A stretch of DNA of 64,000 nt from Rattus norvegicus (lineage: Eukaryota; Chordata; Mammalia; Rodentia; Muridae). The notes beneath the pieces are model-generated. The model saw nothing but the letters and a program-made list of their open reading frames with translations. It was not told the DNA's origin and did not search any database. The stretch is taken from contig NC_086025.1 in NCBI RefSeq assembly GCF_036323735.1, positions 111,674,688-111,738,687 of the forward strand, given 5' to 3'. The translations under genes and the position numbers were made by a program. Positions 43,101 to 50,844 of the stretch are shown piece by piece (position 1 is the first letter of the stretch; each line of letters starts with the position of its first letter).

Positions 43101-46100
43101 TTTCCTGGGCTAGCCTTGCCTTGTGGCCATAGTCTCAGACCAGTCCCCTCCCCACTCCTGAAGCACACAGCCCCAGAAACACACAAATGGCATTTTAAAA
43201 ACTGGTGTGAGGGTTGGGGATTTAGCTCAGTGGTAGAGCGCTTGCCTAGGAAGCGCAAGGCCCTGGGTTCGGCCCCCAGCTCCGGGGAAAAAAAAACCGG
43301 TGTGGGTGATGTCCTGGCAGAGAGCAGTGGGTTACAGGATGGCTGTAGCCCACAGGGAGGTCATCAAGGTGGGGGAGCAGCACAAGCCAGGCTAGGGTTT
43401 GGATCCCCCTCCCAAATGTGAACCCTACCAGCTCGGAAGGGACCACCCACTCTGCAGTTGGGGAGAGTGGGGTTCTATTGAAGTCCTCCGCAGAGAGGCT
43501 GTATCACCCTCCCCCTTCCAAACGGTCAGTTTCCTTACCTGCAGAGAGGGACACCAAAGTAGCCAAGCCCTTGAAGACTCAAGTGTTTTCTCCACATGCT
43601 TTGCTTCTCCCTAGGCCTTGTTTGACTTCACTGGGAACAGCAAACTGGAGCTAAGTTTCAAAGCTGGAGATGTGATCTTCCTTCTCAGTAAGATCAACAA
43701 AGACTGGTTGGAGGTGAGGCAGAGAGGCAGGGCAGAGTCAGGAAGACTGGCTAGAGGCAAGATCAAGGGGAATGTCAGAGAGAGAACATGGACAAGGGGG
43801 AGGGTGTGAGGTTGGAGGTGTGGGTGGAGGTGAGGGTGGAGGTGAGGATGGGGTGAGGATGGGGTGAGGATGGGGTGAGGATGGGGTGAGGGTGGAGGTG
43901 AGGATGGGGTGAGGATGGGGTGAGGATGGGGTGAGGGTGGAGGTGAGGATGGGGTGAGGTTGGAGGTGAGGATGGGGTGAGGATGGGGTGAGGGTGGAGT
44001 GAGGGTGGAGGTGAGGATGGGGTGAGGTTGGAGGTGAGGATGGGGGTGAGGGTGGAGGTGAGGATGGGGTGAGGTTAGAGGTGAGGATGGGGGTGAGGTT
44101 GGAGGTGAGAATGGGGTGAGGATGGGGTGAGGGTGGAGTGAGGGTGGAGGTGAGGATGGGGTGAGGTTGGAGGTGAGGATGGGGGTGAGGGTGGAGGTGA
44201 GGATGGGGTGAGGGTGGAGTGAGGGTGGAGGTGAGGATGGGGTGAGGTTGGAGGTGAGGATGGGGGTGAGGGTGGAGGTGAGGATGGGGTGAGGTTAGAG
44301 GTGAGGATGGGGGTGAGGTTGGAGGTGAGAATGGGGTGAGGGTGGGGTGAGGGTAGAGTGAGGGTGGAGGTGAGGATGGGGTGAGGTTGGAGGTGAGGAT
44401 GGGGGTGAGGGTGGAGGTGAGGATGGGGTGAGGTTAGAGGTGAGGATGGGGGTGAGGTTGGAGGTGAGGATGGGGTGAGGATGGGGTGAGGGTGGAGTGA
44501 GGGTGGAGGTGAGGATGGGGTGAGGATGGGGTGAGGATGGGGTGAGGATGGGGTGAGGGTGGAGGTGAGGATGGGGTGAGAGTGGAGGTGAGGATGGGGT
44601 GAGGATGGGGTGAGGGTGGAGGTGAGGATGGGGTGAGGATGGGGTGAGGATGGGGGTGAGGGTGCGGGTGAGGCGAAGGAAGAGGTGAGGGTAGAAGAAA
44701 GGTAGTTTGCATGTTTCACAGGCAGACACCATGAAAGGTCTGGCGAAGCCCGAGGATAGAAGTCCTCTGATAGAATCCTGAAGGTCCTGATAGATTTGGG
44801 TGACCTGTGAAGTGACCTGTTTGGGAGCCCAGGTGTGCTGGTGAAGCAGAACATTCATGCCACAGCACATGTGACAGTGAGGGGACAATGTGTAGGAGTT
44901 GGTCCCCTCCTCCTGACAGGCTGGTTGTGGAAGCGGAACTAGGGTAGTCAGGCTTGGCAGCGAGCCTCTTTATCTCCTGAGTCATTTCACAGCCCGCTCC
45001 CTCCCCCCTACTCTATTTAGCTTCTTGACCACTAACAAGGCTTCTGGGATCTGACCCTCTGGGCTTTGGGGGACTGATAATTGCTGGAGGGCAAACTGTT
45101 CTGTAGTGAGGGTGTTTAGCAGTACCCTGGTCTTCCCACTAGGTGCCAGCACTGAACCAGGTCACCGCAATCACATAGGTTGTCCCATGTTTGCTTTGGA
45201 GGGTCAGACTTTCCCCTATTAAGAGATGGGAGGGCTCATATGTAATAACGTTATTTCCCTGACCATCGGCAAGGATGACTAATTAAGAGGGGGTGTCCAT
45301 GCCGGAGGCAGCCCAATGGAGGAGTGCTTGCCTGGTGTGCAAGGCCCTGGGTCCCACCCAGCATAACTGTGTCAGGATCTCAGTTCTTAGCTGCCCTCGT
45401 ATACTTCAGGAGGTTGCTCAACCCCTTGGTTTCCTTTCCTGTAAGTGGTGAAAACAGTTTCTTCATCAGTTCCTGGCAGGGACAAGAGATAGGCGGATGC
45501 CCTCTAGGCCTTGTCCCCAGAGAGTCTAGGTCCCTCGTTCCCACTGCATGAGAGGGGACTGGGAAGTCTCGAATGAGACTCTGAAGCCGGGCCCCCTGGG
45601 TGTTACTTTACTCACGCTGACAGGGAGTGACTGTGTGCCAGGCCCCTGACATGGACCTGGCTGTCTCTGTCACAATATTGTCACTGTTGGACATTCTCTG
45701 GCCCTCACTGTGTCTGAAGGAGGCAGGGTTCCTGGTATCCTGAGGCTGGACAGGAGTGGGCGACCATGGCAGGTGTAGGGATGTAACTGAGCTTCCGCCT
45801 CCTTGTGCACTGGGTCTTAGAAGCCAGGTCCACCCGAGCGACTGTTGTGACTACCACTGTCATAAGAGGAAGTGTTGACCACTGTCCTGTTTTCTGGAAA
45901 GTTTTACTGTCTAGCATGTCGTCACTGTCAGACCTCAGGCTGCAGGAAGGGCCTCAGTGGCTCAGGAAGAGGAAGGAGCCTCGGTCTGTAAGACGTCCCG
46001 AAGAGGATGTGATTCCTGGGGCTGCAGACGGGACCTGAGCTCAGTCCCAGGACCCACACTGAAAAGCCAGCCATGAGGGCTTATGTTTACCGTCCAACTC

Positions 46101-48253
46101 TGGGGGGAGGCAGAGACAGGCCGTAACCAGCCACAAAATGGCCAGCCAGGTTCTAGTCTGCTTTCTGTTGCTGTAATAAACACCATGGCCAGAGGCAACT
46201 TGGGGAGGAGAGGGTTTGCTTGGTTATACATTTCAGCTCACAGTCCATCCCTGAGGGAAGTCAGGACAGGAAGCAACCTGCAGGCAGAAACTGAAGCTGA
46301 GGCCATGGGGGAGTGCGGCTTACTGACTTACTTTCCACGGCTCTCTCAGCCTGCTTTCTTATTCAACAGGGACCCCCTACCCAGGGGTGCCCCTCCCCAC
46401 AGTGGGTCGGGCCCTCCCACATCTATCATTGATGATGATGATGATGGTCTCACCCACAGGCCGATCTGATGATTGGGCAAAATGGCGCTCGAAAATCTTT
46501 GCTGAAGGAAGGAATGAATAAGGAAGAGAGGAAAGGAAGAAGGGAGATGGGAGAGAAGGGAGAGGAGAGAGACAGAGAGGCAGGAAGCTTCCCGGATAGA
46601 TTCAGGGCTCTTATAAAACTGAAGCGCAGGACTCTGGGTTAGGCAGCTTGGCGAATCGCCTCACTTTGTCTCTCTGTGTTAGGTGGCTTCGGTCACTATA
46701 ATAAAACACCCAAGGCAGCTAGCTTATGAAGAGGAAAGGTTCGCTATGGCTCACTGGGCTGGAAGCTTCAGTTCCTGCGCTGAGGTCACTCATCCTGACA
46801 GGGACACGTGAGGGTAAAATTCTTGCATTATGGTCAGAAAGAAAAATAGACAAGTAAAACAGTTAAATAAATAAATAAATAAATCATAAATAAGAAAGAA
46901 CGAAAGGAAGGAAGGAAGGAAGGAAGGAAGGAAGAGGTCCACATTACCTGATTAATGGAGCCCTCTCCCCAGCAAGAGAAGACATTTCTATTAGTATCTG
47001 CTTCTCCAGGCTCCCACGACCACCCTGGGGACCAAGCCTTTGACACAGGGACTTTGGGAGATAATCTATAACAATCGTGGGGCTCTGAGACATGGCCCTG
47101 GGTCTCACTTCCCCATGAACCAGGCTCTTCTTCTCCCCACCCCAACCCCCACAGGGCACAACCCAGGGAGCCACAGGCATCTTCCCAGGGTCTTTCGTGA
47201 AGATCCTCAAGGACTTCCCCGAAGACGAGGACACTACCAACTGGCTGCGATGCTACTTCTACGAAGACACAGGCAAAACCATCAAGTTGGTGTCCTCTTA
47301 CTCCTCCTTGTCACCCCTACCATGCGGCTATCTCCCAGTCAATGCTCCTGTGTTGTCTCCCCTCCCCTGCAGCTGCTGCAGCTCCCAGATAAACCACAGT
47401 GCTTTAGCAAGAACTGTTTCTGGCCCCAGACATGTCCCCCTTCCACCCTGATGCTTGTCTCTTCTACTGTCCCCCTTAGGGACATTGCAGTGGAGGAGGA
47501 CCTCAGCAGCACCCCCCTGTTCAAAGACCTGCTAGCACTCATGAGGTGAGAGGGTGTGAAGGGAGCCTGTAGAGGAGAATGGGCAGAGGTAGAGGCTACC
47601 ACCCGCGACAGCTCCAGTCTCTGCAGCCCACAGTGCCTTAGAGAGGAGCCAAGCAGGCTGCAGAGGGGCAAGGGCTCAGCTGAGGTCCCAGTGTATGGTT
47701 GTGGATCTGCCATTAGAAGGGCTTCTCTATGAAAAGCCTTGGACTTGGACACACACACAAACCCCACCCCCAACTGGGGAAATCACCACCTCCTGAGATC
47801 CAGGCCATTGCCGAAAGTTTCCTCATAGAACAATCTAGCACTGTCCCATCTGTCACGATTCAAAACAGGGCAGCCTGTACTAGAATGCGACATCTGTAAC
47901 TGTATCCCATCCCTCTTGTTATCTGATGTGTGCCCAGATTCTGTCACTACATGCACGCACATGTGTAAGCACACTCACACACAAACACACTCACACACAA
48001 ACACACACACAAAAACAAACACATGAAACAACACACACCCACAGCATGTGACAAATGAGCACAAACACAGAGTACACACAAACATACACAAACACACAGA
48101 AATACAATACACAAACATATAATATATATGACACATAACACAAACACAACCCAGACACAAAACAAACACAGAGACACAAATATGTAAATACCTGTAACAC
48201 AAACATACACATAAAACAAGCACACACACACATGCACACAGACTTAAGCACAT

Positions 48254-48294
<41 letters not shown>

Positions 48295-48963
48295 CACAAC
48301 CATTACCACTGTCAACAATATTGTAATCCTTCACTCACATATACTGTCTCATTGTTTTCTGGGGATAGTTTTCAAGAAGTGGGATTATGGGATGGAAGTG
48401 TGTGCAAGGCGATTAGACTGTGGCTGTTGGGTCAGACGGTGCATGGGAACTTTGTTCAGATCTTGTTCCCTCCAGCCATGGGGAAGCATGGCCCTCTTTC
48501 CAAAGTTGTCAGCTGGTTCCCACAGGCCTCCCTGGGCTGCCGCCTCTTAGGGAACTCCTGAACCTTTCACCCCTGACGTGCAAGAAACTTCAGGCTGTAC
48601 CATCATTGGTTTACCAAGTCCCCTCTTCCTTCGAGGTCACGATCTCCCCATTTGCAAGCAGGAGTGAGGCAGCTTGGATCATGAGGGTCTGTACCACTCA
48701 GATCCACAGATTCAAAGGCCCTGGGTTCTCCCAGGACCCACAGACTAATCCCTGTATGTTCTCCTAGGCGTGAATTCCAGAGAGAGGACATTGCCCTTAA
48801 TTACCAAGATGCTGAGGGGGACCTGGTTCGGCTGCTGTCAGATGAGGATGTGGGACTCATGGTGAAGCAGGCCCAAGGCCTCCCCTCCCAGAAGCGCCTC
48901 TTCCCCTGGAAGCTGCACGTCACCCAGAAGGACAATTACGGTGTCTACAACACCGTACCCTGA
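32072..48963 (+). CDS. Ncf4: Ncf4 gene: p40phox, neutrophil cytosolic factor 4 (10 coding exons)
   Basis: p40phox is a cytosolic subunit of the phagocyte NADPH oxidase (NOX2). It binds p67phox through its PB1 domain and PtdIns3P on phagosomes through its PX domain, bringing the p67phox-p47phox complex to flavocytochrome b558. Joining 32072-32103, 37206-37290, 37794-37947, 40386-40456, 42107-42234, 42818-42875, 43615-43713, 47155-47285, 47480-47545 and 48768-48963 gives 1020 bases, 339 residues plus TGA, the family length. All introns are GT-AG and phases agree. Domains: PX about 19-140 with RRYRQF at 57-62 and PtdIns3P ligands Arg58, Lys92 and Arg105; Thr154 (PKC site in human); SH3 about 173-227 (ALFDF at 177, Trp207); PB1 about 237-329 with Asp289, Glu291 and Asp293. 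Phe320, a PX-PB1 contact in the human structure, is kept. The start has a strong Kozak context (GCCATGG). Expression is expected in myeloid cells. Confidence 0.98.
32640..32738 (+). mobile_element. L2 3'-end fragment, intron 1
   Basis: CAGAACAGCGCTGGTACACA followed by CTAAGTGCTCAATAAAT parallels the L2 3' end ('cctggcacatagtaggcgctcaataaat'). Confidence 0.62.
33738..33832 (+). mobile_element. L2/MIR-like fragment, intron 1
   Basis: GAGAACCTACTAAGCGCCTG, GGTGCCTAGGGATGCAGTGT and CCCTGCCCTTACAGG fit the pattern 'cctactatgtgccaggcac ... ctggggatacag ... ccctgccctcatgg'. Confidence 0.58.
34190..34370 (+). mobile_element. L2 fragment, intron 1
   Basis: GAGGCCTTTGTGCTTTCTAC, TCTCCTGCCTGAAAGGTTCT and a late TGTTGGCTCCTTGAAGG follow the L2 order ('gcctttgcacttgctgttcc', 'gcctggaacgctcttcc'). 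Confidence 0.55.
34500..34640 (+). mobile_element. MIR-like fragment, intron 1
   Basis: ATCTGGGCAAGCTCCGTAAC followed by CTCTTCAACCTCTCGGTGCT resembles the MIR block 'cttgggcaagttacttaacctctctgagcct'. Confidence 0.5.
35118..35460 (-). mobile_element. B1-related SINE preceded by a CT-rich tract, intron 1
   Basis: 35118-35330 is (CTC/CTT)n pyrimidine sequence. 35331-35460 holds antisense B1 blocks: GAAACAGCTTCTCACTCTGC, GGGCTGACCTAGAACTCGTC and CTCAGCCTCCCGATTTCTGA. The rest of intron 1 on both sides (32739-36486) is otherwise unassigned. Confidence 0.68.
36487..36620 (+). mobile_element. L2 fragment, intron 1
   Basis: TTGTTCCCACTGCCTGAAAG and GCTGGCTTGAACGTCATCTT resemble L2 ('ctgttccctctgcctggaa', 'ctcagctcaaatgtcacctc'). 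Confidence 0.48.
36655..36985 (-). mobile_element. MaLR-like LTR (MLT/MST style), intron 1
   Basis: GTTACTATAACAAGATACGG, then AAAGGCTTATTTTGGCCCAC and GGTTCTATAGATC match the antisense start of MLT/MST/THE1-type LTRs. It ends about 220 bp before exon 2. Confidence 0.52.
37206..37290 (+). CDS. Ncf4: Ncf4 coding exon 2 (start of PX domain)
   Basis: Acceptor CTCTTACAG|C completes Ser11 and encodes to Phe39 ([20 protein letters not shown] onwards). Donor TTT|GTAAGA, phase 0. A frame open from upstream joins it (see findings). Confidence 0.96.
37600..37793 (+). other. Ncf4: Long polypyrimidine tract of intron 2
   Basis: About 190 bases, overwhelmingly C and T, with many CCCAG, TTCAG and ACAG steps before the true acceptor TCCTCAG|G. 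It is much longer than a normal polypyrimidine tract. Intron 2 is 503 bp in total. Confidence 0.8.
37794..37947 (+). CDS. Ncf4: Ncf4 coding exon 3 (PX lipid-binding core)
   Basis: Encodes Val40 to Pro90 plus one base of Ala91, including KGGSKYLIYRRYRQFYALQS, where Arg58 contacts the 3-phosphate of PtdIns3P. Donor CCAG|GTATGC, phase 1. Confidence 0.97.
37948..39679. other. Intron 3, left part: nothing recognised
   Basis: C-rich sequence including a CCCCCGGGGGGGGGG run at about 38829-38843. Several 70-90-codon frames overlap without support. Confidence 0.55.
39680..40125. repeat. Degenerate TG/TA-rich tract, intron 3
   Basis: TGTGTATATGCATG-type alternating sequence ending in a pure GT run at about 40095-40122. 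Confidence 0.92.
40386..40456 (+). CDS. Ncf4: Ncf4 coding exon 4 (PX, Lys92/Arg105)
   Basis: Acceptor TTTTCAG|CC. Encodes Ala91-Lys114, carrying Lys92 and Arg105, both PtdIns3P ligands in human p40phox. Loss of Arg105 causes human disease. Donor AAG|GTACCT, phase 0. Confidence 0.97.
41545..41745 (+). mobile_element. B4/RSINE1 SINE, intron 4
   Basis: An ID-like head (TTTGGTAGAGTGCTTGTCTA, CCTGGATTTGTTCCCC) is joined to a B1-like body (ATGGTGGCCCACAGCTACTG, GAGGCCAGCCTGGGCTACGT). The rest of intron 4 (40457-42106) is unassigned. Confidence 0.75.
42107..42234 (+). CDS. Ncf4: Ncf4 coding exon 5 (end of PX, Thr154)
   Basis: Acceptor CACACAG|A. Encodes Asn115-Lys156 plus two bases of Ile157. The basic segment RRLRPRTRK at 148-156 holds Thr154. 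Donor AAAAT|GTAGGT, phase 2. Intron 5 (583 bp) holds nothing recognised. Confidence 0.96.
42818..42875 (+). CDS. Ncf4: Ncf4 coding exon 6 (linker)
   Basis: Acceptor CCATAG|C completes Ile157 and runs to Glu176 (KGVTPQGPSMDRMEAPRAE). Donor GAG|GTACCC, phase 0. Confidence 0.96.
43210..43291 (+). mobile_element. ID SINE, young, intron 6
   Basis: GGGTTGGGGATTTAGCTCAG, TGGTAGAGCGCTTGCCTAGG and GGGTTCGGCCCCCAG match the ID consensus. The flanks AAAAACTGGTGTG (43197) and AAAAACCGGTGTG (43292) are a 13-bp duplication with one T/C difference. It is inserted in sense orientation. The rest of intron 6 (42876-43614) is unassigned. Confidence 0.95.
43615..43713 (+). CDS. Ncf4: Ncf4 coding exon 7 (SH3, first part)
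   Basis: Acceptor CCCTAG|G. Encodes Ala177-Glu209, including ALFDFTGNSKLELSFKAGD and Trp207 of the SH3 ligand groove. Donor GAG|GTGAGG, phase 0, the same nine bases that are repeated in the minisatellite 100 bp downstream. Confidence 0.97.
43812..44690 (+). repeat. Ncf4: G-rich minisatellite of splice-donor-like units, intron 7
   Basis: About 880 bp of GGAGGTGAGGATGGGGTGAG-type units. I estimate about 80 GTGAG pentamers. A longer block containing GAGGTTAGAGGTGAGGATGG recurs at 44071, 44291 and 44430, showing higher-order duplication. Runs of GGGG spaced by TGAGGAT from about 43850 satisfy a G-quadruplex pattern on the transcribed-sense strand. The 197-259-codon minus-strand frames are repeat artefacts. 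Confidence 0.98.
44691..46149. other. Intron 7, middle: mostly unassigned
   Basis: An ID/B4-like fragment (GGAGGAGTGCTTGCCTGGTG, CAAGGCCCTGGGTCCCACCC) lies at about 45312-45363. Nothing else is recognised. Confidence 0.45.
46150..46475 (-). mobile_element. MaLR-type LTR, intron 7
   Basis: CTTTCTGTTGCTGTAATAAA, CACCATGGCCAGAGGCAACT, TTGGGGAGGAGAGGGTTTGC and CTCAGCCTGCTTTCTTATTC are antisense MT/ORR1-group LTR blocks. A second fragment with AATAAAACACCC lies at 46680-46830. Confidence 0.72.
46856..46932. repeat. (AAAT)n and (GGAA)n microsatellites, intron 7
   Basis: Five to six AAAT units, a spacer, then about seven GGAA units. Confidence 0.95.
47155..47285 (+). CDS. Ncf4: Ncf4 coding exon 8 (end of SH3, start of PB1)
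   Basis: Acceptor CCCACAG|G. Encodes Gly210-Ile252 plus two bases of Lys253, with the SH3 end GIFPGSFVKIL and the PB1 start TTNWLRCYFYEDTGKTIK. The donor ATCAA|GTTGGT is the weakest of the gene. Phase 2. Confidence 0.96.
47480..47545 (+). CDS. Ncf4: Ncf4 coding exon 9 (PB1)
   Basis: Acceptor CCCCCTTAG|G. Encodes Lys253-Met274 plus two bases of Arg275 (DIAVEEDLSSTPLFKDLLAL). Donor ATGAG|GTGAGA, phase 2. Intron 8 before it is only 194 bp. Confidence 0.97.
47950..48295. repeat. CA-rich degenerate tract, intron 9
   Basis: ACACAAACACAC-type sequence ending in a pure CA run (about 48257-48290). The rest of intron 9 (47546-48767) is unassigned. Confidence 0.93.
48768..48963 (+). CDS. Ncf4: Ncf4 coding exon 10 (PB1 acidic motif and C terminus)
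   Basis: Acceptor TCTCCTAG|G. Encodes Arg275-Pro339 and TGA. It carries YQDAEGDLVRLLSDEDVG (OPCA motif; Asp289, Glu291, Asp293), which pairs with the basic PB1 face of p67phox. The C terminus is YGVYNTVP. Residue 311 is Gln (CAA at 48874), where I remember Arg in human. Confidence 0.97.
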
Positions 48964-49150
48964 GTCACAGGGACCCAGTGGCAAGGATGGGTACTCAGCA
49001 AAGGACCTTACCTTCCAAGAACATGAAGACCCTCCAGGAGGCTGGCACAAGATGCAAACCTCCTGGGCCAGAGTGCCCACTGGACAGGATTCTACTTAAT
49101 TTTTGACACTTTACCTTTGGATTAAATAAACCATTCTGTGTCAAAGGGCC
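48964..49150 (+). terminator. Ncf4: Ncf4 3' UTR and poly(A) signal
   Basis: A short 3' UTR with AATAAA at 49125-49130 (inside ATTAAATAAA) and a G/T-rich segment after about 49137. Cleavage is expected near 49145-49150. Confidence 0.85.
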
Positions 49151-49574
49151 AGTGTTGGGAAATGAGATTTTGTGGAGGAACGGGGAGTAAAATGTAATTG
49201 ATTAAGACCTCTTACCTTTCCAAATGATGTTATGGGGAACATGGTGAACCCACATTTAAAAGAACATTAGAATCATCCACTCCAAGTCTCTAAAAGCACA
49301 CAGTAGCAAGAAAAGGATCACTATCCATCAGCAGAGTTTGAGAACTATTGGATCTGTAGTATTACATCCATAGCTGCCCTGCCCTGGACCCATGGGGTGC
49401 AAATCCCGCTCCAACCACACTGCTTTGGGGTGGGTGCAGCTAAGAAGATAGAGCTCCCTCCCGCTGTGGCTCCTGGTCTCCCACACAGCGGACAGCCTGT
49501 CAGAATCCCCTGCCCTTTCCAACCCCGGGCTTGCCTGTGGAGATGAAATGCCAGGCCGTTGTGGTTAACAGCCT
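49151..49574. other. No gene recognised
   Basis: Immediate 3' flank of Ncf4, unassigned. Confidence 0.5.
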
Positions 49575-49995
49575 GAAGCCCAGAGCTGCTATGACAGAGT
49601 ACCACAAAACAGAAACGTAAAGGACAGAAAGGAGCTGCCTTGTAGTTCTGGGTGGCAGAGTCCAAAACTAAGGAACCCACAGAACCCTCTCCCCACAAAA
49701 CTTGAGGGGAACTGTCCTCTCAGCTCTCCAGCACCTGGTGATCTGCGACATTTCCTCAGCCAGGAGAAGCTTCACTGTTTTCACAGGAGCTATCTCTTGT
49801 GTGTCCTCTCTGTGTGCACCTGCCCCTGTGTCCGATCGCCCTTTTAAAATCAGGATACCTGTCAGATTGAATTAGAGCACATCTCCCAGAACTGTCATGT
49901 TCTACATTGCAAGTGAGGACTTCAAACATGACATTGTTAACCTGAACATAGTCATTCAACCTGTGATAATCTCTTCATTCATGCCGTTCTGTTCC
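49575..49995 (-). mobile_element. Ancient mammalian repeat in antisense, family unclear
   Basis: AGAGCTGCTATGACAGAGTA, CCACAAAACAGAAACG, TTTTAAAATCAGGATACCTG and GAATTAGAGCACATCTCCCA recall old repeats with 'gctataacaaagtaccacaaact' and 'ataaggacaccagtcatattggattag'. Confidence 0.42.
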
Positions 49996-50344
49996 CCACT
50001 GAAAGGTCGAGCGCTCTGCTGCAGGTGCTATAGGCCAGAGGTGTGGGAGTGCAGCTTTAGTGAAGAGAAATTTTTCCATGACAATAGGAAGAACCACAGC
50101 CCCCCAAGAGACAGTCCCGCTCTGGGATTCACCCATAGAAAAGACTCCAGGAGAGGTAGGCTGACTTCACTGACATCACCCACCTCTGATGCATACATAG
50201 GCTCTGGCCACAGAGAAAAACAGGGTTGAAGGATGGTGAATCTCATTGGTTTTTTTTTTCTTGAAGAGAAAGCTGGAAAAGTTACCAAAAATAATGGACC
50301 CTGGAATAGAGAAAGAGACCAGTGAACCAAGCACTTGTCACACA

Positions 50345-50573
50345 CAGGGATCCAGATGCCCAGAACCCACAGAGAGCCAGATGCTGCAGTCCTGGGTTCT
50401 GCAATCTCAGCACTCATGAGGCAACATGAAAAGTGGAGGCAAGAGATAGTCAGAAACTCGTGGGCTAGCTTGGCATGTATTGAGGTGACAACTGGAGGCC
50501 TGTGTCAAATGATGTAGAAGGTGAGGATGCCTACTGTTGTCCCATGGCCTCTGTACATGCACCTTCGCGCACG

Positions 50574-50628
<55 letters not shown>
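50345..50628 (+). mobile_element. B-type SINE remnant with (CA)n tail
   Basis: CTGCAATCTCAGCACTCATG, GAGGCAAGAGATAGTC and CATGGCCTCTGTACATGCAC, then GCGCACGCACGCA and a long CA run (50577-50628). The family is unsure. Confidence 0.5.
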
Positions 50629-50633
<5 letters not shown>

Positions 50634-50844
50634 AATTCAAATAGAAATCGTAATGAGCAGTAATGAAGAAGGGGTTGTCAGCTCTACGACATGTAAGGTC
50701 AGAAGCATAATGGTGTGCCTGGGGAGGTACAGCCAAGATTGGCTTTCTAGAACTGGGGACATCTTTGAGGGCAGCATCTGCTCAGGAGAGATTAGAACGA
50801 AAAGTGCTTCTGACTTGAAATAATTCTCTAAACCACTGTCTTAA

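Noticed and set aside
42825..43421. 198-codon plus-strand frame
   Set aside because: It lies out of frame with exon 6 of Ncf4 and runs through intron 6 and the ID SINE. Not a separate gene.
44075..44888. Longest frames in the window (259 and 197 codons, minus strand), Ser/Pro/His/Leu-rich
   Set aside because: They are translations of the complement of the intron 7 minisatellite. Stop-free only because the repeat unit lacks stops; no start context, domain or splice evidence.
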